Assembly: GCA_050331475.1 (NCBI GenBank)
Contig: JBHJGU010000030.1
Span: 1 to 15,058, forward strand
From: JBHJGU01 sp050331475
Lineage (GTDB): Bacteria > Pseudomonadota > Alphaproteobacteria > Caulobacterales > Maricaulaceae
Reading direction: 5' to 3'
Length of the DNA stretch: 15,058 bases
The notes under the pieces are model-generated. The model saw nothing but the letters and a program-made list of their open reading frames with translations, had not been told where the DNA came from and did not search any database. This document shows, in pieces, positions 1 to 6,009 of this stretch (the stretch's first letter is position 1; each line of letters opens with the position of its first letter). Both the position numbers and the translations under genes were made by a program.

Positions 1-2
1 GC

Positions 3-110
3 TCCACCACGGCCTTCACCATGACCCATGTCGCCGCCCGTCAAGAGGTTCGCGATTTGCTCATAGTCTTGAAATTACCCGGCCTTGAAGGGGCGGCCCT
101 CCGCTTCTAG
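3..110 (+). CDS. possible 3' end of an unidentified gene (partial)
   Basis: A frame open from the left edge runs to a TAG stop at 108-110 and encodes about 35 residues, including the stretch TMTHVAARQEVRDLL and ending in ALRF. Third codon positions are mostly G or C, as in the genes that follow, and the stop lies 26 bases before the next start, which is a normal operon spacing. I do not recognise the protein, and 35 residues are too few to assign a family. The frame could be open by chance in this GC-rich DNA. If real, it would be the upstream partner of the VWA/J-domain pair. Confidence 0.35.
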   Translation, partial: STTAFTMTHVAARQEVRDLLIVLKLPGLEGAALRF

Positions 111-136
111 CTTCTCCATCAAGCTTTGGAGCCCCT

Positions 137-868
137 ATGGCGAAACCGCCCGACCGATCATCCCGCTCAATCAGCGCCCAAGCGCAGGCGTTTTTGCAAA
201 CCGCCGAGCGCACTCCGCCCACAAGCGTGGAGGATACGGGTGCGGGCGGTCGGTTGGTGTTCGCCCTTGACGCGACGGCGAGCCGGGAGCCGACCTGGGA
301 CCTGGCCATGGGGCTGCAGTCGGAGATGTTCGAGGTCGCCGCCCAAACGGGCGGTCTTGCGGTGCAATTGGTCTTCTATCGCGGCTTTCGGGAGTGCAAA
401 GCCAGCGGCTGGCGGCGCAATGCGGCGGGGCTGGGCGCGAGCATGCGCGCTGTGCGCTGCCTCGCTGGGCGCACCCAGATCGGCCGAATTCTCGCCCATG
501 CGGAGAAAGCGGCGCGCACCGGCCGCGCTCCAAGCCTGGTCTTCATTGGCGACGCCTGTGAGGAAAGCCGAGACACCATCGCCGACCAAGCCGGTCGGCT
601 TGGCTTGCGCGGGGTGAAGGCGTTCATGTTCCAAGAGGGCGCGGACCCGGCAGCGCGTGCGGTTTTTAAAGACGTCGCCCGGTTAACCGATGGGGCTTAC
701 GCGCAATTCAACGCCGGGGCGGCGGATCGGCTGCGGGCCTTGTTAGGCGCGGTGGCCGCCTATGCCTCGGGCGGCGCCGGGGGGCTGCGGGCGTTTGGTC
801 GCGCCGGCGGCGCCGCGTTAAATGCGGCGCTTCTGATTGGCGGGCCAGGCGGGGCGGGGGCGTCATGA
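137..868 (+). CDS. VWA domain-containing protein paired with a J-domain protein
   Basis: This gene encodes 243 residues. A von Willebrand factor A-like core starts near residue 38 with the strand-loop RLVFALDATASREPTWDLA, whose DATAS matches the DxTxS form of the metal-ion-dependent adhesion site (MIDAS). A second hydrophobic strand, SLVFIGDACEE, has an acidic end. The C-terminal 40 residues are rich in Gly and Ala. No signal peptide or membrane segment is evident, so a cytoplasmic location is inferred. The start is supported by GGAG at 128-131, five bases before the ATG. The stop overlaps the start of the next gene (ATGA), so the two are probably translationally coupled and work together. 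Proteins of this type recur in Alphaproteobacteria as uncharacterised VWA proteins. The domain call is firm, but its partner and process are unknown. Confidence 0.8.
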   Translation: MAKPPDRSSRSISAQAQAFLQTAERTPPTSVEDTGAGGRLVFALDATASREPTWDLAMGLQSEMFEVAAQTGGLAVQLVFYRGFRECKASGWRRNAAGLGASMRAVRCLAGRTQIGRILAHAEKAARTGRAPSLVFIGDACEESRDTIADQAGRLGLRGVKAFMFQEGADPAARAVFKDVARLTDGAYAQFNAGAADRLRALLGAVAAYASGGAGGLRAFGRAGGAALNAALLIGGPGGAGAS

Positions 869-1554
869 GTTTCTTACTGCTGGGTCTGGGCCTGCTGGTT
901 TTTCTCATCCTTGGGGCGCGCGCCTTCGCTTCAGCGCCTGCGGCGGTGATCGCGCGGACGATCCGACCGATCGGGGGCTCAATCCTGATGCTGGTCGGGG
1001 TGGTGTTGAGCTTGCGCGGGCTCGCCATGATTGGCGGACCCATGGCGCTGGCCGGGGCCGGGATCATCTGGCCGCAATTGGTCGGTCGCGGGGCAGGGCC
1101 GAAACCGCCCGGCGCCACGTCCCAGATCGACACGCCCAGCGTCGCGATGACCTTGGACCACGACACCGGCGCCATGGACGGCGAGGTGCGGCGCGGACCG
1201 CGCAAAGGCGATCGGCTGTCTGACCTTAGCCTCGCGGAGGTGCGGGCGCTCTGGGCCATGGCCGCGGGGGACGACGCCGACGGCGCGGCGATCCTGGAAG
1301 CCTATGTCCGGCGGCGCTTTGGCGACGAGGCGGCGCGGGACGACGCCCCGCCGGAGGGGCCGCCGCCTGCCGGCGCCATGACCGACGCGGACGCGCGCGC
1401 TCTGTTGGGCGTCAAAGCGGATGCGACGCGCGATGAAATCCAAGCCGCCTATCGCCGTTTGATGAAGCTCGCCCACCCTGACCAGGGTGGCTCGACAGGG
1501 CTCGCCGCGGCGATCAACCGTGCGCGGGCCACATTGCTGGGCGAGGGCGATTGA
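865..1554 (+). CDS. membrane-anchored protein with C-terminal J domain (DnaJ-like)
   Basis: This gene encodes 229 residues. The N-terminus is hydrophobic (residues 2-22), and a second apolar stretch spans about 37-69, so one or two membrane helices are predicted. A Pro/Gly/Asp-rich linker of about 100 residues leads to a compact J domain at about 171-229, with helix II EIQAAYRRLMKLA and the HPD motif at residues 204-206. HPD is the signature that stimulates ATP hydrolysis by Hsp70/DnaK. The layout (N-terminal membrane anchor, J domain at the extreme C-terminus, no Gly/Phe or zinc-finger region) resembles TIM14/Pam18 or DjlA-type co-chaperones rather than true DnaJ. It most likely recruits DnaK to the inner membrane. 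It overlaps the VWA gene by four bases (ATGA) and converges on the receptor gene 36 bases downstream. The client is unknown. Confidence 0.85.
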   Translation: MSFLLLGLGLLVFLILGARAFASAPAAVIARTIRPIGGSILMLVGVVLSLRGLAMIGGPMALAGAGIIWPQLVGRGAGPKPPGATSQIDTPSVAMTLDHDTGAMDGEVRRGPRKGDRLSDLSLAEVRALWAMAAGDDADGAAILEAYVRRRFGDEAARDDAPPEGPPPAGAMTDADARALLGVKADATRDEIQAAYRRLMKLAHPDQGGSTGLAAAINRARATLLGEGD

Positions 1555-1590
1555 CGCCATCCGCGCACGGCGCCGAATGTCGGGACCCCG

Positions 1591-3690
1591 TCAGCCGCCA
1601 AAACTCCGCGTTACGGAAAATCGCAAACTTCTCCCTGGCTGGTTCAGCTCTGAGGGGAAAATCGCAAAGGTCGAGTCCGTGACATTGTCGAGCCCGAGCG
1701 CGAAGGCGGTCCCCGCGAGCGGGCCCGCTTCAGGCCTCCAGGCCGCAAACAGATCGAGTGTGCGATACCCCTCGCCGGGATTGACGCCGGCGGGCACGTC
1801 GGTTCGGTCAAACGTGGCCACCACCTTGCCGCCCACCGTCAAACCCCATTTCGGGAACCGACCCTCAACCCGCGCCGCGATCCGGTTCAGCAACAGCGAG
1901 CCGAGCCCAGCGCCCGTGGCGGCGACTTCACTGTCCACCAAATGCCCGCTCAAGCTGACGCTGATCCGATCCGCGTCATAGGCGAGATCACCCTCAAAAC
2001 CCTCAATCACCACGTTTTCGTTGGAGTTGATCGTCACCCCGGGGAACACCAAGGGTCCAAACGGCGGGGTGAAGCTGGGCGGGCCTGAGATAAAGATCAC
2101 CTGCTGGTCGATGAAATCCTCCACGTCCGCGTTGAAATAGCCGCCTGACACTTCCAGCCGGTCGGTTCCGAACGCCAGGCCGTCGACGCGATAGCGCGCG
2201 CCCGCCTCGAACGTGGTCGCGTCCTCGGGCTCTAAAAACGGGTTGGGGATGAAGTCATTGACCACAAGCTGGCTGACCCCGGTCGTGGGGTCCGGCCCCA
2301 AATCGACGACGAAATGGTTACCGTCCACGAACAATTGGGTGAGGCTCGGCGCGCGGAACGCTTCGGACCAACTGCCCCAAATGTAGAGCCCGTCCAGAGG
2401 CTTGAGCCCGACCGACACCCGCGGCGACAATTCCCCCTCCGACCGGTCGGGGAACGCGCCCTCCGCGTCCAAGTCGAAATGGTCAAACCGGACACCGGCG
2501 AGCACGTCTACGAGCCCGGAGAACAGATCGATCTCCGCCTGGCCATAGCCGGCCGCGAAGAACCGGGACGCGTCGGGGAATTGCAGCCGATCCTCGCCAT
2601 CGCGCGTGCCCGATTGGCGATCCTCAAACACTTCCGCGCCCACGGTTACGCGCACGCTGGTGGCCTCGGTTTCCACCAGCCGCACCGTATTGTTCGCGTC
2701 AACGCCTAGGGTCTCGAAATTCGAGTCGTCAAACCGGCCGTCGAAGAACCGGTCCTCGGCCACATCAAGTCGGGTGTAATAGCCCACCACAGACAGATCG
2801 ACCCAGCGCGAGCCGCCCGGATTGGCGGTGTAGCTCAGCCGTGTGTCATAGACCCGGGTGTCGCGGTCGACCACCGTGGTGGGGCTCGATTCCGCCTCCG
2901 CATTGGTGGGGTTTTCGCCCGCGCTGTCGAAGATGTTCAGAAACGCTTCGATGCGGTGATCGGGGGCGGGCTCAAAACCCACCTTCAACAGACCGTCGAA
3001 AATCCGGTCCTGACTGTCGATGATCGGTGCGCCGTCGCCATCCTCAAGGTCTTCAAACGTCTCGCGGTAGAGGAATTGCGCCAGCGCGTCGAATTTGCCT
3101 TGGACGCCAAAGAGCGACCCGCTGACGAACGGCTCCTGGCCATTGGTCTGATAGCCCGCTTTGACCCGACCGCCGAACGCGGCGTCCGGGCCGAGCATAT
3201 CGCGTCCATCCACGGTCTCCACATCGATCACACCGCCCAAGCCGCCCGACCCGAACACGGTGGACGCAGCGCCGCGCAACACTTCGATCCGCTTGACCAG
3301 ATCGGGATCAAGCAGAAACCGGCCCCGGTGGGCGAGGTCGAAATTCCGCCGCGCGCCGTCCACCCGCAGAATGATTTGATTGTCGGAAAATCCGCGGATC
3401 GTCGGCTCCCCGGCGATCCGTCGTGGCCCACCCTGGATCTCCACCCCCGGGGTCTCTTCAAACACCTCTTGGAAGCCAAATGGTTGGAGCAATTGAATAT
3501 CCTCCCGTTCGATGACGTCGAGCGAGAGCGGCGTTTCAAAGGCGATCCGCGGCGTGCGCGTTCCCACCACAACAATAGTCTCGGCCTGCGGATCGCGGGT
3601 GCGCTGGGCGCTGTCGGACGTTTGCGCTCCCGCCGGCCCGGCCCAAAGCATCGCACCTAACGCCGCGCCGGCGAACAAGCTCAATCTCAT
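1591..3690 (-). CDS. TonB-dependent outer-membrane receptor, heme/hemoglobin type
   Basis: The chosen start gives 699 residues. The frame is open further upstream to 3864, but the ATG at 3688-3690 begins a clear signal peptide (MRLSLFAGAALGAMLWAGPA, cleavage probably near AGA-QT) and is preceded by AGGGGGA. A TonB box, ETIVVVG, lies at 37-43. The plug domain spans about 50-165 and includes PTIRGFSDNQIILRVDG and VKRIEVLRGAASTVFGSGG. The rest is a 22-strand barrel. Heme-receptor signatures are visible: FRAP at 445-448, NPFL at 483-486 in place of NPNL, His459 between them, and His121 in the plug. These look analogous to the two heme-binding histidines of Yersinia HemR (recalled, not aligned). 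The substrate is therefore probably heme or a heme protein, although another iron chelate cannot be excluded. The C-terminus ends Phe-Gly-Gly rather than in a terminal aromatic. A Fur-like site lies upstream. No heme transport or oxygenase genes are in the window. Confidence 0.85.
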   Translation of the reverse strand: MRLSLFAGAALGAMLWAGPAGAQTSDSAQRTRDPQAETIVVVGTRTPRIAFETPLSLDVIEREDIQLLQPFGFQEVFEETPGVEIQGGPRRIAGEPTIRGFSDNQIILRVDGARRNFDLAHRGRFLLDPDLVKRIEVLRGAASTVFGSGGLGGVIDVETVDGRDMLGPDAAFGGRVKAGYQTNGQEPFVSGSLFGVQGKFDALAQFLYRETFEDLEDGDGAPIIDSQDRIFDGLLKVGFEPAPDHRIEAFLNIFDSAGENPTNAEAESSPTTVVDRDTRVYDTRLSYTANPGGSRWVDLSVVGYYTRLDVAEDRFFDGRFDDSNFETLGVDANNTVRLVETEATSVRVTVGAEVFEDRQSGTRDGEDRLQFPDASRFFAAGYGQAEIDLFSGLVDVLAGVRFDHFDLDAEGAFPDRSEGELSPRVSVGLKPLDGLYIWGSWSEAFRAPSLTQLFVDGNHFVVDLGPDPTTGVSQLVVNDFIPNPFLEPEDATTFEAGARYRVDGLAFGTDRLEVSGGYFNADVEDFIDQQVIFISGPPSFTPPFGPLVFPGVTINSNENVVIEGFEGDLAYDADRISVSLSGHLVDSEVAATGAGLGSLLLNRIAARVEGRFPKWGLTVGGKVVATFDRTDVPAGVNPGEGYRTLDLFAAWRPEAGPLAGTAFALGLDNVTDSTFAIFPSELNQPGRSLRFSVTRSFGG

Positions 3691-3792
3691 ACGGATCCCC
3701 CTGAAACAGCGCCCCCGCCGCTCTGCTTCTCGCGCATGCGTGTAGGAGGCGTTCGCATAACACGCCGACGTGATGCCGAAACCCTGACGGAC

Positions 3793-3798
3793 TGTCAA
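3793..3798 (-). promoter_or_regulatory. candidate -35 element (TTGACA) of the receptor gene
   Basis: On the minus strand this reads TTGACA, a perfect sigma70 -35 hexamer, immediately downstream of the Fur-like site and about 100 bases before the receptor start. Seventeen bases further on there is only CATCAC, a poor -10, so the promoter assignment is tentative. A second possibility is the TATTAT inside the Fur-like site acting as the -10. Confidence 0.35.
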
Positions 3799-3799
3799 C

Positions 3800-3820
3800 T
3801 CGGAATAATAACCATTCGCA
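3800..3820 (-). promoter_or_regulatory. Fur-like operator upstream of the receptor gene
   Basis: Read on the minus strand, the core is GAATGGTTATTATTC, with inverted GAAT/ATTC arms flanking an A/T-rich centre. This is conspicuous in otherwise GC-rich DNA. By eye it matches the classical E. coli Fur 19-mer at 11 of 19 positions. It sits 110 bases upstream of the start codon and abuts the TTGACA element, a position suited to iron-dependent repression of a heme/iron receptor. Some alphaproteobacteria use Irr or RirA instead, so the exact regulator is inferred. Confidence 0.55.
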
Positions 3821-4097
3821 AAATAAGGCTTTGGCGATAAACGGAAGATTAGAGCCAGGCGCACATCGGGCGGGTCTGAAACGGTTTGCCAACGTCGATC
3901 CGATCAGGGGGCGCCATTAGGGAAAGCGCGGCCTGGGAGGGCGGCGTCTCCTCCACTGTCCGATGCGAAACGCACCGTCAGGCGGGACCGTATGGCTCAG
4001 GCCGCAGTATCAATCTGCTCAAGACTAACCGCAGGGGCAAGGCGACGGGCCGGGCGCGGGACTCCGGCTTCGTGGGGAATCCCCGCATAACCCCGCC

Positions 4098-4529
4098 ATG
4101 GTCGCCGCGCTTTTATTATCCGCCATCCTAGTCGTCGCCGTCGTCGCAATTCATTTCGCGGGTCTGGTCGGCATTGCGCGATTGCGGGATTGGGATTTAC
4201 GCCGCTTCCATGGTGAGGTGCCCCAACGCATTGAGGCGGCGCGAATTTTGATCGTCGTCTTGGCGTTGTTGGCGCTTCACGGAGTGCAGATTTGGCTGTT
4301 CGCGATCGCCTATAGCGCCTTGGATTTGTTCGAGACCTTTGAGGCGTCGCTGTATTTTTCCGCGTCCAGCTTTTCCACCGTCGGTTATGGCGACGTGGTG
4401 CTCGGGCCGCCCTGGCGGCTTTTGGGCGCCATTGAAAGCGCAGCGGGCTTTTTGCTGATTGGTTGGTCGACGGCCTTTTTGGTCACCATTGCCGGACACA
4501 TGGTGGCGCTTAAGCGGGACGCGTCATAG
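4098..4529 (+). CDS. two-pore-helix-type potassium channel (ion channel, Ion_trans_2 like)
   Basis: This gene encodes 143 residues. A first hydrophobic segment covers residues 2-27 and a second about 46-72. A pore helix (about 81-93) leads directly into the selectivity filter TVGYGD at 94-99, and a final membrane helix spans about 105-135. TVGYGD is the hallmark of K+-selective pores. The core is the minimal M1-pore-M2 unit with one extra N-terminal segment. There is no cytosolic RCK/TrkA_N or cyclic-nucleotide domain, so the gating input is not visible. The protein should form a tetramer in the inner membrane. No convincing Shine-Dalgarno precedes the ATG. A later start is unlikely because it would remove the first membrane segment. 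The C58-like peptidase gene follows on the same strand after 91 bases. Co-transcription is possible but not shown. Confidence 0.8.
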   Translation: MVAALLLSAILVVAVVAIHFAGLVGIARLRDWDLRRFHGEVPQRIEAARILIVVLALLALHGVQIWLFAIAYSALDLFETFEASLYFSASSFSTVGYGDVVLGPPWRLLGAIESAAGFLLIGWSTAFLVTIAGHMVALKRDAS

Positions 4530-4620
4530 GCGGATTGCGCCGAGGGCGGTGCGCGTCGTCACATGCGCGTGAAAGAGATGAGGCATACTCTGCGCATGAC
4601 GGGAAATGAGGAAGGGTCGC

Positions 4621-5241
4621 ATGCAGCGGAAATTCGCCATGGATCAAGGGGGGTGGCTGGTCCATAACGTCGAGGACGTTCAGTCCCATGGCGGCGTTTG
4701 CCATGCCATGTCGACCAACTGGGTGCTAGGCGCTCTGCAAAACCAGGCGTTTAATGTCCAAACTGAGTATTGGCGAGGCGTATCGCACCAACGCGCCTAT
4801 GCGTTAAGGTGGGATGAGGCGCTGCGCGGGCTTTGGGGCGGGGTGAATTACGGTCGGTATCTGGCGATCGCCGAACCGCCCTCGCGCGATTACGTACAGT
4901 CCGAGGCGACCCGACTGGGATACACTTTTGCCCACAACCATGTTGGCGGAATCAACCAATTGGCCGCCCACATCACGGGGTTGGCGAATGATTCCGGTAT
5001 TGTCATCGTCATGTTCGGCGTCGATCCCAATGAGCCGGCCGCAAGCCAGAATTGGGGCCACACAGTCGCTGTGCGTCGAAGCAATGCGGGCGTGTTCCGG
5101 TTTCTCGACGTCAATGACGGCCAGTATGTCGCAGGCGGCGGAGGCGCCGCCCAATTCGCAACCGATGTCTATAACGCCCTGCACGGCCATTACAGCGGCT
5201 GGGGCATCCGAGATGTCTATATCTACCGGGTCGACAGTTAG
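4621..5241 (+). CDS. YopT/AvrPphB-like (family C58) cysteine peptidase
   Basis: This gene encodes 206 residues. The ATG at 4621 is preferred over the in-frame ATG at 4606 because AGGAAGG lies seven bases before it. Three motifs occur in the order and spacing of peptidase family C58: GGVCHAMSTNW with Cys27, WGHTVAVR with His147, and FLDVNDG with Asp163. The Cys-His gap is 120 and the His-Asp gap is 16. YopT, as I recall it (Cys139, His258, Asp274), has gaps of 119 and 16. Known C58 enzymes are type III effectors that cleave prenylated Rho GTPases (YopT) or plant kinases (AvrPphB). This protein has no visible signal peptide, membrane segment or long N-terminal targeting region, and no secretion genes lie nearby. 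Its role could be an effector, a toxin, or an ordinary intracellular papain-fold protease. The family-level call is good, but the substrate is unknown. Confidence 0.7.
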   Translation: MQRKFAMDQGGWLVHNVEDVQSHGGVCHAMSTNWVLGALQNQAFNVQTEYWRGVSHQRAYALRWDEALRGLWGGVNYGRYLAIAEPPSRDYVQSEATRLGYTFAHNHVGGINQLAAHITGLANDSGIVIVMFGVDPNEPAASQNWGHTVAVRRSNAGVFRFLDVNDGQYVAGGGGAAQFATDVYNALHGHYSGWGIRDVYIYRVDS

Positions 5242-5272
5242 AGGCGACGCGACAGGGGCCTTAACCCCAGCG

Positions 5273-5316
5273 TTATAAAGCGAAACGCCCCTCGGACTGT
5301 GGAAATCCGAGGGGCG
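5273..5316 (-). terminator. rho-independent terminator of the DUF302 gene
   Basis: A perfect 11-bp stem (CGCCCCTCGGA at 5286-5296, pairing with 5306-5316) closes a 9-base loop. On the minus strand the stem is followed by a T-rich tail, TTTCGCTTTATAA. It lies 27 bases past the DUF302 stop and between two convergent genes, so it may also slow plus-strand transcription from the C58-like gene, although that side lacks a T tract. Confidence 0.8.
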
Positions 5317-5342
5317 CTCTCGTCGTGCCGTTCGGCTTTGAC

Positions 5343-5822
5343 TTATTCGGTGATCGCGGCGTTGGAGAAGTTATTCAGCGCGCCGGTGATCCGTGCGATC
5401 ACCGGGTCGACGCCATCAAGACCATAGCGCGCTTTCAACTCGGCCGGGTCGAGATAGGCGACATACGTGATCCCGCCTTTCGAATAGATCAGCGCCTTGA
5501 GCGGCAAATCCAGACCGGCGCGGATGTTGGACTGCATCAACGGCGTGCCGATCCGCGGATTGCCGAACATCAACACCACCGCGTCGTCGAGTTCCAGATC
5601 GACCGACGCCGCGCCTTTGGCGTGGTCGACTTCGCCAAAAATGGTGATGCCAGCGCCTTCCAGCGCGGCTTTCATTTTCGCCACCGTCTCAGCAACGGAA
5701 TGGGGGCTGGGCTTAGTGATCAGGGTGTTTACCGATTGATCATCAGTGGCGGCTTGAGCGGTCATGGCGAGGCCTCCAAAGACGAGGGCGGCGGCGAGGG
5801 GACGAGCGAAAGTACGAAACAT
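5343..5822 (-). CDS. secreted DUF302 domain protein
   Basis: The chosen start gives 159 residues. The frame is open upstream to 5924, but the ATG at 5820-5822 has AGGAG nine bases before it and opens a typical signal peptide (MFRTFARPLAAALVFGGLAM, cleavage probably after AQA near residue 24). The mature part fits DUF302: an N-terminal SVAETVAKMKAALEGAGITIF segment with an amphipathic helix, then FGNPRIGTPLMQ and LDLPLKALIY, the most conserved stretches of that family. Predicted location is the periplasm. DUF302 proteins are small alpha/beta domains of unsettled function. The gene is divergent from pccA, with 187 bases between starts, and has its own terminator. Family call firm, role unknown. 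Confidence 0.8.
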   Translation of the reverse strand: MFRTFARPLAAALVFGGLAMTAQAATDDQSVNTLITKPSPHSVAETVAKMKAALEGAGITIFGEVDHAKGAASVDLELDDAVVLMFGNPRIGTPLMQSNIRAGLDLPLKALIYSKGGITYVAYLDPAELKARYGLDGVDPVIARITGALNNFSNAAITE

Positions 5823-6009
5823 GGCTGTCGGCTCCTTTTTGAGGGCGCGAGAAATCGCAAACCGGGTGTCCACCCGAATTGTGGCGCGGGCGCGACCATG
5901 AGGGCGAGGGCGATCAAACACCAATCACGGGTTTGCGGGCGCGCGGGCGCTGAGCCTTTGCGTTCGCGCGCACACGGTCTAAGAGGAACAAAACATCCAG
6001 AGGTGCGCC

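Larger units (their letters stand above)
3691..4097. other. intergenic region between receptor and channel genes
   Basis: This divergent intergenic stretch is about 407 bp long. The receptor-proximal part (3691-3830) carries the ribosome binding site, a TTGACA-like element and a Fur-like operator, all reading on the minus strand. In the part nearest the channel gene I see only a short GGGG-AAT-CCCC inverted repeat at 4074-4084 and no clear ribosome binding site. A frame open at 3886-4131 has no recognisable protein features, and I do not call it a gene. Confidence 0.6.

Noticed and set aside
2956..3660. Long open frame of 234 codons on the plus strand
   Set aside because: It lies wholly inside the receptor gene on the opposite strand, has no recognisable domain, and is expected as a shadow of GC-rich codon bias.
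3691..3864. N-terminal extension of the receptor to 3864
   Set aside because: It would bury the signal peptide behind 58 residues and overlap the Fur-like site and TTGACA element.
3886..4131. Open frame of 81 codons before the channel gene
   Set aside because: No ribosome binding site or family resemblance, and it overlaps the channel start. The composition looks like non-coding GC-rich sequence.
4606..4620. Earlier ATG at 4606 for the C58-like gene
   Set aside because: The good Shine-Dalgarno AGGAAGG lies downstream of it and is correctly spaced for the ATG at 4621.
5823..6009. PccR-type TTTGCAAA operator before pccA
   Set aside because: Only partial TTTGC/GCAAA strings were seen and no intact palindrome, so no operator is claimed.
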